A DNA stretch of 64,000 bases, taken from assembly GCA_037013495.1 (NCBI GenBank), contig CM072801.1, positions 104,043,816 to 104,107,815 of the forward strand. The letters are read 5' to 3'. The notes beneath the pieces were generated by a model. It saw only the letters and a program-made list of their open reading frames with translations, was not told where the DNA came from and made no database searches. The stretch comes from Hippophae tibetana (Eukaryota > Streptophyta > Magnoliopsida > Rosales > Elaeagnaceae). A program made the position numbers and the translations under genes. Below, one piece after another: positions 1 to 10,493 of the stretch. Within the stretch, counting starts at the first letter, position 1; every line of letters begins with the position of its first letter.

Positions 1-1316
1 ACATTACAAACTGCAGAAATTTTGTTGTTTTTTTTATTCACGATCAAAGATTGGTTGAACGCCGAAAAAAAAAGAAAAGGAAAATGATACATTGAATTAA
101 AAGAAATGTACGAAATGAAATGCAAATAAGAAAATTATAACAACAAAATCTAAATAACAAAAAGACTTGTAGAAATATTTGTTTCTTTAATTGTGATTTG
201 GACCAAAAGAATGCAAAAAACAATTAAATGGAAACGTTTAGTAATTCTAAAATTCAAAAAATAGATATATTAAGAGAGATATACTATTTTGGGCAACCAA
301 GACTTCGATAGCAAATGATACGGATATTTTATGCGGACCATTTTGGAAACCATGAACTAAAAGGAATGAGAAAGATTGAATTGCTAAGAAAATGGTTAAT
401 ATAATCAAATTTGAAGAATTAAGAACACGATTAGAAAACCACGCAAAAATTGGAGACCAAACTATTAGACGTCGGAAAGAAGTGTAAGCGATGGAATTTA
501 GGTTCTAAAAAGTGGACAAATGAACTATTTTTTACTTTATGTTTTTGCTAATTGAAATGAGTTTTGATTTGATATTTTATAATAGTCGTTTTGATGTATG
601 ACTTAAAAGTTATAACAGTTTAAAGTTGGAACCTCAATAAATAATTTCTTTTTTTTTTAAATTACGAACTCTAGAAATTTTGTTGTTGTTTTATTCACGA
701 TCAAAGATTGGTTGAACGCCGAAAAAAAAGAAAAGGAAAATGATACATTGAATTAAAAGAAATGTACGAAATGAAATGCAAATAAGAAAATTATGACAAC
801 AAAATCTAAATAAAACAAAAGACTTGTAGAAATATTTGTTTCTTTAATTGTGATTTGTACCAAAAGAATGCAAAAAACAATAAAATGGAAACGTTTAGTA
901 TTTCTAAAATTCAAAAAATAGATATATTAAGAGACATATACTATTTTGGGCAACCAAGACTTTGATACCAAATGATACGGATATTTTATGCGGACCATTT
1001 TGGAAACCATGAACTCAAAGGAATGAGAAAGATTGAATTGCTAAGAAAATGGTTAATATAATCAATTTTGAACAATTAAGAACACGATTAGAAAACCACG
1101 CAAAAATGTGAGACCAAACTATTAGACGTCGGAAAGTAGTGTAAGCGATGGAATTTGGGTTCTAAAAAGTGGACAAATGAACTATTTTTTACTTTATGTT
1201 TTTGCAAATTGAAATGAGTTTTGATTTGATATTTTATAATAGTCGTTTTGATTTATGACTTAAAAGTTATAACAGTTTAAAGTTGGATCCTCAATAAATA
1301 ATTTTTTTTTTTTTTT

Positions 1317-1966
1317 AAATTACGAACCCCAGAAATTTTGTTGTTTTTTTATTCAGGATCAAAGATTGGTTGAACGCCAAAAAAAAAGGAAAATGATACA
1401 TTGATTTAAAAGAAAAGTACGAAATGAAATGCAAATAAGAAAATTATGACAACAAAATCTAAAGAAAACAAAAGGCTTGGAGAAATATTTGTTTCTTTAA
1501 TTGTGATTTGGACCAAAAGAATGCAAAAAACAATAAAATGGAAACGTTTAGTAAATCTAACATTCAAAAAATAGATATATTAAGAGAGATATACTATTTT
1601 GGGCAACCAAGGCTACGATACCAGATGATACAGATCTTTTATGCCGACCATTTTGGAAACCATGAACTCAAAGGAATGAGAAAGATTGAATTGCTAAGAA
1701 CATGGTTAATATAATCAAATTTGAAGAATTAAGAACACGATTAGAAAACCACGCAAAAATGTGAGACCAAACTATTAGACGTCGGAAGGTAGTGTAAGCG
1801 ATGGAATTTGGGTTCTAAAAAGTGGACAACTGAACTATTTTTTACTTTATGTTTTTGCTAATTGAAATGAGTTTAGATTTGATATTTTATAATAGTCGTT
1901 TTGATGTATCACTTAAAAGTTATAACAGTTTAAAGTTGGAACCTCAATAAATAATTTGTTTTTTTT
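1317..1966 (+). repeat. Representative P-subfamily monomer
   Basis: Recognised by the head aaattacgaacccc or aaattacgaaccca, a long preceding T run, tggttgaacgcc followed directly by a long A run without the g of the other subfamilies, ttgatttaaaag, and an open reading frame. Copies start at 1317, 7215, 9184, 28201, 30819, 33441, 37378, 43281, 45250, 50499, 52469 and 62972; 11152 has a ctgcag head and 1967 has a P body behind a V head. Those at 28201 and 30819 have a ctccag head but P-type interior. Copies at 1967, 7215, 9184, 11152 and 37378 form a sub-branch with aagaataaaatgg and an aaaattggagacc tail. Confidence 0.88.
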
Positions 1967-2623
1967 ACATTACGAACTCCAGAAATTTTGTTGTTTTTTT
2001 TATTCACGATCAAAGATTGGTTGAATGCCGAAAAAAAAGAAAAGGAAAATGATACATTGAATTAAAAGAAATGTACGAAATGAAATGCAAATAAGAAAAT
2101 TATGACAACAAAATCTAAAGAAAACAAAAGGCTTGGAGAAATATTTGTTTCTTTAATTGTGATTTGGACCAAAAGAATGCAAAAAAGAATAAAATGGAAA
2201 CGTTTAGTAAATCTAAAATTCAAAAAATAGATATATTAAGAGAGATATACTATTTTGGGCAACCAAGGCTACGATACCAGATGATACAGATCTTTTATGC
2301 CGACCATTTTGGAAACCATGAACTCAAAGGAATGAGAAAGATTGAATTGCTAAGAAAATGGTTAATATAATCAAATTTGAAGAATTAAGAACACGATTAG
2401 AAAACCACGCAAAAATTGGAGACCAAACTATTAGACGTCGGAAAGTAGTGTAAGCGATGGAATTTGGGTTCTAAAAAGTGGACAAATGAACTATTTTTTA
2501 CTTTATGTTTTTGCTAATTGAAATGAGTTTTGATTTGATATTTTATAATAGTCGTTTTGATGTATGACTTAAAAGTTATAACAGTTTAAAGTTGGAACCT
2601 CAATAAATAATTTCTTTTTTTTT
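1967..2623 (+). repeat. Mosaic monomer: V head joined to P body
   Basis: The head acattacgaactccag and gaattaaaagaaatgtacg are V type. From ctaaagaaaacaaaaggc (about 2112) onward the sequence is P type with the open frame and the aaaattggagacc tail. The exchange lies in the ~50 bp of sequence common to both types before 2112. A private gttgaatgccg lies in the head. Confidence 0.8.
2358..2453 (+). other. 31-codon frame overlapping the end of the 58-codon frame
   Basis: An ATG (aaaATGG) lies 13 bp before the end of the first frame, in the -1 register relative to it, and opens a 31-codon frame beginning MVNIIKFEEL and ending in the basic stretch TIRRRKVV. Both frames are open together in the P sub-branch copies (monomers at 1967, 7215, 9184, 11152 and 37378). 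It is also full length in G copies with the aaaattggagacc tail, for example 392-487 in the first monomer. In most C, P, U and V copies atgtgag replaces attggag and ends the frame early with TGA. No function is recognised, and chance cannot be excluded at this length. Confidence 0.2.
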
Positions 2624-3279
2624 AAATTACGAACTCTAGAAATTTTGTTGTTTTTTTTATTCACTATCAAAGATTGGTTGAACGCCGAAAAAAAAGAAAA
2701 GGAAAATGATACATTGAATTAAAAGAAATGTACGAAATGAAATGCAAATAAGAAAATTATGACAACAAAATCTAAATAAAACAAAAGACTTGTAGAAATA
2801 TTTGTTTCTTTAATTGTGATTTGTTCCAAAAGAATGAAAAAAACAATAAAATGGAAACGTTTAGTATTTCTAAAATTCAAAAAATAGATATATTAAGAGA
2901 GATATATTATTTTGGGCAACCAAGACTTTGATACCAAATGATACGGATCTTTTATGCGGACCATTTTGGAAACCATGAACTCAAAGGAATGAGAAAGATT
3001 GAATTGCTAAGAAAATGGTTAATATAATCAAATTTGAAGAATTAAGAACACGATTATAAAACCACGCAAAAATGTGAGACCAAACTATTAGACGTCGGAA
3101 AGTAGTGTAAGCGATGGAATTTGGGTTCTAAAAAGTGGACAAATGAACTATTTTTTACTTTATGTTTTTGCAAATTGAAATGAGTTTTGATTTGATATTT
3201 TATAATAGTCGTTTTGATTTATGACTTAAAAGTTATAACAGTTTAAAGTTGGATCCTCAATAAATATATTTTTTTTTTT
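2624..3279 (+). repeat. Representative U-subfamily monomer
   Basis: Recognised by the head aaattacgaactctag (XbaI site tctaga), tgtaccaaaag or tgttccaaaag in place of tggaccaaaag, agtatttct, and ctttgatacc, where TGA interrupts the reading frame. The tail usually has gcaaattg, gatttatgac and ggatcc. Copies start at 659, 2624, 5246, 7869, 9838, 11809 (head only), 15743, 34752, 36065, 38032, 39997, 42623, 44592, 49842, 51811, 53780, 55094, 58376 and 61002. Copies at 45903 and 47216 have a U body but a ctgcag head. The copies at 5246 and 15743 carry G-like central bases (agtaattct), so the subfamily exchanges segments with G. Confidence 0.88.
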
Positions 3280-3934
3280 AAATTACGAACTCCAGAAATT
3301 TTGTTGTTTTTTATTCAGGATCAAAGATCGGTTGAACGCCGAAAAAAAAGAAAAGTAAAATGATACATTGAATTTAAAGAAAAGTACGAAATGAAATGCA
3401 AATAAGAAAATTATGACAACAAAATCTAAAGAAAACAAAAGGCTTGGAGAAATATTTGTTTCTTTAATTGTGATTTGGACCAAAAGAATGCAAAAGACAA
3501 TAAAATGGAAACGTTTAGTAAATCTAAAATTCAAAAAATAGATATATTAAGAGAGATATACTATTTTGGGCAACCAAGGCTACGATACCAGATGATACAG
3601 ATCTTTTATGCCGACCATTTTGGAAACCATGAACTCAAAGGAATGAGAAAGATTGAATTGCTAAGAACATGGTTAATATAATCAAATATGAAGAATTAAG
3701 AACACGATTAGAAAACCACGCAAAAATGTGAGACCAAACTATTAGACGTCGGAAGGTAGTGTAAGCGATGGAATTTGGGTTCTAAAAAGTGGACAACTGA
3801 ACTATTTTTTACTTTATGTTTTTGCTAATTGAAATGAGTTTAGATTTGATATTTTATAATAGTCGTTTTGATGTATGACTTAAAAGTTATAACAGTTTAA
3901 AGTTGGAACCTCAATAAATAATTTCTTTTTTTTT

Positions 3935-4589
3935 ACATTACGAACTGCAGAAATTTTTTGTTTTTTTTATTCACGATCAAAGATTGGTTGAACGCCGAAA
4001 AAAAAAGAAAAGGAAAATGATACATTGAATTAAAAGAAATGTACGAAATGAAATGCAAATAAGAAAATTATAACAACAAAATCTAAATAAAAAAAAGACT
4101 TGTAGAAATATTTGTTTCTTTAATTGTGATTTGGACCAAAAGAATGCAAAAAACAATTAAATGGAAACGTTTAGTAATTCTAAAATTCAAAAAATAGATA
4201 TATTAAGAGAGATATACTATTTTGGGCAACCAAGACTTCGATAGCAAATGATACGGATCTTTTATGCGGACCATTTTGGAAACCATGAACTAAAAGGAAT
4301 GAGAAAGATTGAATTGCTAAGAAAATGGTTAATATAATCAAATTTGAACAATTAAGAACACGATTATAAAACCACGCAAAAATGTGAGACCAAACTATTA
4401 GACGTCGGAAAGTAGTGTAAGCGATGGAATTTGGGTTCTAAAAAGTGGACAAATGAACTATTTTTTACTTTATGTTTTTGCAAATTGAAATGAGTTTTGA
4501 TTTGATATTTTATAATAGTCGTTTTGATTTATGACTTAAAAGTTATAACAGTTTAAAGTTGGATCCTCAATAAATATATATTTTTTTTT
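3935..4589 (+). repeat. Representative G-subfamily monomer
   Basis: Recognised by the head acattacgaactgcag (PstI site), aattataacaac or aattttgacaac, caattaaatgg before the ATG, agtaattct, and cttcgatagc, where a TAG interrupts the reading frame. The tail varies: some copies have aaaattggagacc, others aaaatgtgagacc. Copies with this head start at 1, 3935, 12466, 14432, 17054, 19677, 20988, 22300, 24923, 26234, 27545, 28853, 31471, 34096, 35408, 41309, 41965, 43934, 48528, 49184, 51153, 53123, 57062 (head only) and 60344. G monomers alternate with C monomers through the regular dimer domain and precede U monomers in the G-U-P trimers. Confidence 0.9.
4581..4589 (+). other. Junction poly-T run, variable length
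   Basis: Every monomer boundary carries a T run, here 9 T and up to about 16 elsewhere (for example before 7215 and 9184). In front of C monomers it is preceded by a short TA run of variable length (tatatt to tatatatata). Most of the monomer length variation arises here and in the A run downstream. Confidence 0.9.
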
Positions 4590-4616
4590 AAATTACGAAC
4601 TCCAGAAATTTTGTTG

Positions 4617-4660
4617 TTTTTTTATTCAGGATCAAAGATCGGTTGAACGCCGAAAAAAAA
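4617..4660 (+). other. Facing T-run and A-run (7 T, 29 bp, 8 A)
   Basis: A T run at 4617-4623 and an A run at 4653-4660 flank the most GC-rich stretch of the head, around atcaaagatcggttgaacgcc. The runs are complementary and could pair as a weak stem. As rigid or bent DNA, they could also position a nucleosome or exclude one. The arrangement is present in all copies except the divergent one at 38687. Confidence 0.5.
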
Positions 4661-4815
4661 GAAAAGGAAAATGATACATTGAATTTAAAGAAAAGTACGA
4701 AATGAAATGCAAATAAGAAAATTATGACAACAAAATCTAAAGAAAACAAAAGGCTTGGAGAAATATTTGTTTCTTTAATTGTGATTTGGACCAAAAGAAT
4801 GCAAAAGACAATAAA

Positions 4816-4992
4816 ATGGAAACGTTTAGTAAATCTAAAATTCAAAAAATAGATATATTAAGAGAGATATACTATTTTGGGCAACCAAGGCTACGATACC
4901 AGATGATACAGATCTTTTATGCCGACCATTTTGGAAACCATGAACTCAAAGGAATGAGAAAGATTGAATTGCTAAGAACATGGTTAATATAA
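4816..4992 (+). other. 58-codon open reading frame repeated in 41 monomers (coding status uncertain)
   Basis: This is the representative C-type copy. The ATG lies in a good eukaryotic start context (aaaATGG). The frame also extends 10 codons upstream to a TTG at 4786. The predicted product is a basic, hydrophilic 58-residue peptide beginning METFSKSKIQ and ending KIELLRTWLI, with no signal peptide or membrane segment; I do not recognise it. The same frame is open, counting from the ATG, in copies whose ATG is at 1538, 2194, 3505, 4816, 6127, 7439, 9408, 11379, 12036, 13347, 14002, 15313, 16624, 17936, 19247, 20558, 21870, 23182, 24493, 25804, 27115, 28423, 29734, 31041, 32352, 33666, 37602, 39566, 40879, 43504, 45472, 46785, 48098, 50723, 52693, 54663, 55975, 57945, 59257, 61884 and 63195. 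G monomers close it with TAG and U/V monomers with TGA at adjacent codons. The KIELL-xx-WL tail is faintly reminiscent of the second helix of SAP domains, which I hold very loosely. It may be a relic of a coding sequence captured by the satellite. Confidence 0.3.
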
Positions 4993-5055
4993 TCAAATAT
5001 GAACAATTAAGAACACGATTAGAAAACCACGCAAAAATGTGAGACCAAACTATTA

Positions 5056-5061
5056 GACGTC
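5056..5061 (+). other. GACGTC palindrome (AatII site), once per monomer
   Basis: The hexamer gacgtc within attagacgtcggaa is the most GC-rich palindrome of the unit and appears in every complete copy I examined. It contains two of the few CpG dinucleotides in the monomer region (acgtcgg). It gives a physical marker for the 656-bp period, in contrast to ggatcc, which occurs only at the junction leading into C or P monomers. Confidence 0.7.
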
Positions 5062-5188
5062 GGAAGGTAGTGTAAGCGATGGAATTTGGGTTCTAAAAAG
5101 TGGACAACTGAACTATTTTTTACTTTATGTTTTTGCTAATTGAAATGAGTTTAGATTTGATATTTTATAATAGTCGTTTTGATGTATC

Positions 5189-5214
5189 ACTTAAAAGTTA
5201 TAACAGTTTAAAGT
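5189..5214 (+). other. Dyad around GTTATAAC in the monomer tail
   Basis: A perfect 8-bp palindrome, gttataac (5197-5204), sits inside acttaaaa and agtttaaagt, which form an imperfect inverted repeat. The palindrome is present in essentially every monomer at the same place, about 45 bp before the boundary, despite neighbouring subfamily differences. It could be a protein-binding site or simply inherited sequence. Confidence 0.45.
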
Positions 5215-5223
5215 TGGAACCTC

Positions 5224-5229
5224 AATAAA
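5224..5229 (+). promoter_or_regulatory. AATAAA polyadenylation-like signal before a T-rich tract
   Basis: The sequence ctcaataaat is followed within about 10 bp by the junction T run, the arrangement expected of a eukaryotic poly(A) site on the + strand. It recurs in every monomer about 20-25 bp before the boundary and lies about 230 bp downstream of the short frame. In DNA this AT-rich a chance match is likely, and no convincing promoter is visible upstream. Confidence 0.25.
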
Positions 5230-6555
5230 TAATTTCTTTTTTTTTAAATTACGAACTCTAGAAATTTTGTTGTTTTTTTTATTCACTATCAAAGATTGGT
5301 TGAACGCCGAAAAAAAAGAAAAGGAAAATGATACATTGAATTAAAAGAAATGTACGAAATGAAATGCAAATAAGAAAATTATGACAACAAAATCTAAATA
5401 AAAAAAAGACTTGTAGAAATATTTGTTTCTTTAATTGTGATTTGTTCCAAAATAATGCAAAAAACAATTAAATGGAAACGGTTAGTAATTCTAAAATTCA
5501 AAAAATAGATATATTAAGAGAGATATACTATTTTGGGCAACCAAGACTTTGATACCAAATGATACGGATCTTTTATGCGGACCATTTTGGAAACCATGAA
5601 CTCAAAGGAATGAGAAAGATTGAATTGCTAAGAAAATGGTTAATATAATCAAATTTGAAGAATTAAGAACACGATTAGAAAACCACGCAAAAATTGGAGA
5701 CCAAACTATTAGACGTCGGAAAGTAGTGTAAGCGATGGAATTTGGGTTCTAAAAAGTGGACAAATGAACTATTTTTTACTTTATGTTTTTGCAAATTGAA
5801 ATGAGTTTTGATTTGATATTTTATAATAGTCGTTTTGATTTATGACTTAAAAGTTATAACAGTTTAAAGTTGGATCCTCAATAAATATATATTTTTTTTT
5901 AAATTACGAACTCCAGAAATTTTGTTGTTTTTTTATTCAGGATCAAAGATCGGTTGAACGCCGAAAAAAAAGAAAAGTAAAATGATACATTGAATTTAAA
6001 GAAAAGTACGAAATGAAATGCAAATAAGAAAATTATGACAACAAAATCTAAAGAAAACAAAAGGCTTGGAGAAATATTTGTTTCTTTAATTGTGATTTGG
6101 ACCAAAAGAATGCAAAAGACAATAAAATGGAAACGTTTAGTAAATCTAAAATTCAAAAAATAGATATATTAAGAGAGATATACTATTTTGGGCAACCAAG
6201 GCTACGATACCAGATGATACAGATCTTTTATGCCGACAATTTTGGAAACCATGAACTCAAAGGAATGAGAAAGATTGAATTGCTAAGAACATGGTTAATA
6301 TAATCAAATTTGAAGAATTAAGAACACGATTAGAAAACCACGCAAAAATGTGAGACCAAACTATTAGACGTCGGAAGGTAGTGTAAGCGATGGAATTTGG
6401 GTTCTAAAAAGTGGACAACTGAACTATTTTTTACTTTATGTTTTTGCTAATTGAAATGAGTTTAGATTTGATATTTTATAATAGTCGTTTTGATGTATCA
6501 CTTAAAAGTTATAACAGTTTAAAGTTGGAACCTCAATAAATAATTTGTTTTTTTT

Positions 6556-7214
6556 ACATTACGAACTCCAGAAATTTTGTTGTTTTTTTTATTCACGATC
6601 AAAGATTGGTTGAACGCCGAAAAAAAAGAAAAGGAAAATGATACATTGAATTAAAAGAAATGTATGAAATGAAATGCAAATAAGAAAATTATGACAACAA
6701 AATCTAAATAAAACAAAAGACTTGTAGAAATATTTGTTTCTTTAATTGTGATTTGTACCAAAAGAATGCAAAAAACAATAAAATGGAAACGTTTAGTATT
6801 TCTAAAATTCAAAAAATAGATATATTAAGAGAGATATACTATTTTGGGCAACCAAGACTTTGATACCAAATGATACGGATCTTTTATGCGGACCATTTTG
6901 GAAACCATGAACTCAAAGGAATGAGAAAGATTGAATTGCTAAGAAAATGGTTAATATAATCAATTTTGAACAATTAAGAACACGATTAGAAAACCACGCA
7001 AAAATGTGAGACCAAACTATTAGACGTCGGAAAGTAGTGTAAGCGATGGAATTTGGGTTCTAAAAAGTGGACAAATGAACTATTTTTTACTTTATGTTTT
7101 TGCAAATTGAAATGAGTTTTGATTTGATATTTTATAATAGTCGTTTTGATTTATGACTTAAAAGTTATAACAGTTTAAAGTTGGATCCTCAATAAATAAT
7201 TTTTTTTTTTTTTT
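6556..7214 (+). repeat. Representative V-subfamily monomer
   Basis: Recognised by the head acattacgaactccag preceded by aatttgtttttt, which follows a tail with gatgtatcac. The body is U-like (tgtaccaaaag, agtatttct, ctttgatacc with TGA). Copies start at 6556, 8525, 32782 (ctctag head), 36720, 56405, 59687, 62314 and 63625. At 18365, 23611 and 30163 a V head joins a G body, and at 1967 it joins a P body. V is therefore best read as a junction haplotype linked to the preceding tail rather than as an independent lineage. Confidence 0.8.
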
Positions 7215-10200
7215 AAATTACGAACCCCAGAAATTTTGTTGTTTTTTTATTGAGGATCAAAGATTGGTTGAACGCCAAAAAAAAAAAAGGAAAATGATAC
7301 ATTGATTTAAAAGAAAAGTACGAAATGAAATGCAAATAAGAAAATTATGACAACAAAATCTAAAGAAAACAAAAGGCTTGGAGAAATATTTGTTTCTTTA
7401 ATTGTGATTTGGACCAAAAGAATGCAAAAAAGAATAAAATGGAAACGTTTAGTAAATCTAAAATTCAAAAAATAGATATATTAAGAGAGATATACTATTT
7501 TGGGCAACCAAGGCTACGATACCAGATGATACAGATCTTTTATGCCGACCATTTTGGAAACCATGAACTCAAAGGAATGAGAAAGATTGAATTGCTAAGA
7601 AAATGGTTAATATAATCAAATTTGAAGAATTAAGAACACGATTAGAAAACCACGCAAAAATTGGAGACCAAACTATTAGACGTCGGAAAGTAGTGTAAGC
7701 GATGGAATTTGGGTTCTAAAAAGTGGACAAATGAACTATTTTTTACTTTATGTTTTTGCTAATTGAAATGAGTTTTGATTTGATATTTTATAATAGTCGT
7801 TTTGATGTATGACTTAAAAGTTATAACAGTTTAAAGTTGGAACCTCAATAAATAATTTCTTTTTTTTTAAATTACGAACTCTAGAAATTTTGTTGTTTTT
7901 TTTATTCACTATCAAAGATTGGTTGAACGCCGAAAAAAAAGAAAAGGAAAATGATACATTGAATTAAAAGAAATGTACGAAATGGAATGCAAATAAGAAA
8001 ATTATGACAACAAAATCTAAATAAAACAAAAGACTTGTAGAAATATTTGTTTCTTTAATTGTGATTTGTTCCAAAAGAATGAAAAAAACAATAAAATGGA
8101 AACGTTTAGTATTTCTAAAATTCAAAAAATAGATATATTAAGAGAGATATATTATTTTGGGCAACCAAGACTTTGATACCAAATGATACGGATCTTTTAT
8201 GCGGACCATTTTGGAAACCATGAACTCAAAGGAATGAGAAAGATTGAATTGCTAAGAAAATGGTTAATATAATCAAATTTGAAGAATTAAGAACACGATT
8301 ATAAAACCACGCAAAAATGTGAGACCAAACTATTAGACGTCGGAAAGTAGTGTAAGCGATGGAATTTGGGTTCTAAAAAGTGGACAAATGAACTATTTTT
8401 TACTTTATGTTTTTGCAAATTGAAATGAGTTTTGATTTGATATTTTATAATAGTCGTTTTGATGTATCACTTAAAAGTTATAACAGTTTAAAGTTGGAAC
8501 CTCAATAAATAATTTGTTTTTTTTACATTACGAACTCCAGAAATTTTGTTGTTTTTTTTATTCACGATCAAAGATTGGTTGAACGCCGAAAAAAAAGAAA
8601 AGGAAAATGATACATTGAATTAAAATAAATGTATGAAATGAAATGCAAATAAGAAAATTATGACAACAAAATCTAAATAAAACAAAAGACTTGTAGAAAT
8701 ATTTGTTTCTTTAATTGTGATTTGTACCAAAAGAATGCAAAAAACAATAAAATGGAAACGTTTAGTATTTCTAAAATTCAAAAAATAGATATATTAAGAG
8801 AGATATACTATTTTGGGCAACCAAGACTTTGATACCAAATGATACGGATCTTTTATGCGGACCATTTTGGAAACCATGAACTCAAAGGAATGAGAAAGAT
8901 TGAATTGCTAAGAAAATGGTTAATATAATCAATTTTGAACAATTAAGAACACGATTAGAAAACCACGCAAAAATGTGAGACCAAACTATTAGACGTCGGA
9001 AAGTAGTGTAAGCGATGGAATTTGGGTTCTAAAAAGTGGACAAATGAACTATTTTTTACTTTATGTTTTTGCAAATTGAAATGAGTTTTGATTTGATATT
9101 TTATAATAGTCGTTTTGATTTATGACTTAAAAGTTATAACAGTTTAAAGTTGGATCCTCAATAAATAATTTTTTTTTTTTTTTAAATTACGAACCCCAGA
9201 AATTTTGTTGTTTTTTTATTGAGGATCAAAGATTGGTTGAACGCCAAAAAAAAAAAAGGAAAATGATACATTGATTTAAAAGAAAAGTACGAAATGAAAT
9301 GCAAATAAGAAAATTATGACAACAAAATCTAAAGAAAACAAAAGGCTTGGAGAAATATTTGTTTCTTTAATTGTGATTTGGACCAAAAGAATGCAAAAAA
9401 GAATAAAATGGAAACGTTTAGTAAATCTAAAATTCAAAAAATAGATATATTAAGAGAGATATACTATTTTGGGCAACCAAGGCTACGATACCAGATGATA
9501 CAGATCTTTTATGCCGACCATTTTGGAAACCATGAACTCAAAGGAATGAGAAAGATTGAATTGCTAAGAAAATGGTTAATATAATCAAATTTGAAGAATT
9601 AAGAACACGATTAGAAAACCACGCAAAAATTGGAGACCAAACTATTAGACGTCGGAAAGTAGTGTAAGCGATGGAATTTGGGTTCTAAAAAGTGGACAAA
9701 TGAACTATTTTTTACTTTATGTTTTTGCTAATTGAAATGAGTTTTGATTTGATATTTTATAATAGTCGTTTTGATGTATGACTTAAAAGTTATAACAGTT
9801 TAAAGTTGGAACCTCAATAAATAATTTCTTTTTTTTTAAATTACGAACTCTAGAAATTTTGTTGTTTTTTTTATTCACTATCAAAGATTGGTTGAACGCC
9901 GAAAAAAAAGAAAAGGAAAATGATACATTGAATTAAAAGAAATGTACGAAATGAAATGCAAATAAGAAAATTATGACAACAAAATCTAAATAAAACAAAA
10001 GACTTGTAGAAATATTTGTTTCTTTAATTGTGATTTGTTCCAAAAGAATGAAAAAAACAATAAAATGGAAACGTTTAGTATTTCTAAAATTCAAAAAATA
10101 GATATATTAAGAGAGATATATTATTTTGGGCAACCAAGACTTTGATACCAAATGATACGGATCTTTTATGCGGACCATTTTGGAAACCATGAACTCAAAG

Positions 10201-10493
10201 GAATGAGAAAGATTGAATTGCTAAGAAAATGGTTAATATAATCAAATTTGAAGAATTAAGAACACGATTATAAAACCACGCAAAAATGTGAGACCAAACT
10301 ATTAGACGTCGGAAAGTAGTGTAAGCGATGGAATTTGGGTTCTAAAAAGTGGACAAATGAACTATTTTTTACTTTATGTTTTTGCAAATTGAAATGAGTT
10401 TTGATTTGATATTTTATAATAGTCGTTTTGATTTATGACTTAAAAGTTATAACAGTTTAAAGTTGGATCCTCAATAAATATATATTTTTTTTT

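Larger units (their letters stand above)
1..3279 (+). repeat. Left mixed domain, monomers 1-5
   Basis: Monomers start at 1 (G), 659 (U), 1317 (P), 1967 (V head with P body) and 2624 (U). The first monomer begins exactly at base 1 and carries acattacaaac instead of acattacgaac, a variant shared only with the copy at 35408. The second carries gttgttgttttattc, shared with 34752 and 36065. The order is a G-U-P trimer followed by a P-bodied hybrid and a U. The first intact reading frame appears in the third monomer. Nothing but repeat is present. Confidence 0.93.
4590..5245 (+). repeat. Representative C-subfamily monomer
   Basis: Recognised by the head aaattacgaactccag, attcaggatcaaagatcggttg, gaatttaaagaaaag, ctaaagaaaacaaaaggc and gcaaaagacaataaaatgg, and by an open reading frame containing ggctacgataccag and agatct (BglII, 4910-4915). 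Copies start at 3280, 4590, 5901, 10494 (mosaic), 13121, 13776, 15087, 16398, 17710, 19021, 20332, 21644, 22956, 24267, 25578, 26889, 29508, 32126, 39340, 40653, 46559, 47872, 54437, 55749, 57719, 59031 and 61658. C monomers follow a tail that ends in ggatcc (BamHI; here 4561-4566), so BamHI marks the class junction. Confidence 0.92.
3280..6555 (+). repeat. Dimer domain C-G-C-U-C, first copy of a 3.2-kb duplication
   Basis: Monomers start at 3280 (C), 3935 (G), 4590 (C), 5246 (U) and 5901 (C). The block recurs with the same order at 13776, 14432, 15087, 15743 and 16398, an offset of 10496-10497 bp. Shared rare variants include gaaaagtaaaatg in the first and last C monomers, aaacggttag in the U monomer, and gccgacaatttt (His to Asn in the reading frame) in the last C monomer. 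The copies part company near gatgtatcac (6485-6500) versus gatgtatgac (16985-17000). Confidence 0.93.

Noticed and set aside
4625-4655. CENP-B box in the GC-richer head or around gacgtcgg
   Set aside because: Neither gatcggttgaacgcc nor attagacgtcggaa matches the essential bases of the mammalian CENP-B box on either strand.
4588-4845. Antisense 85-codon frame (also 62-, 83-, 92- and 103-codon variants) over the A-rich half of C and some other monomers
   Set aside because: It reads the complement of A-rich tracts, so its Phe/Ile/Leu content is a composition effect. Its length changes with homopolymer length, and it overlaps the + strand frame. I treat it as a shadow.
4970-4995. Tiny intron or programmed frameshift linking the two overlapping short frames
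   Set aside because: A GT...AG pair exists nearby, but such dinucleotides are common here. No canonical slippery sequence or splice context supports it, and most copies have one frame closed.
5070-5105. Pol III internal promoter (B box) at gggttctaaaaag
   Set aside because: Only the first bases fit the B-box consensus, the cga core is missing and there is no matching A box, so I do not call a tRNA-like or SINE promoter.
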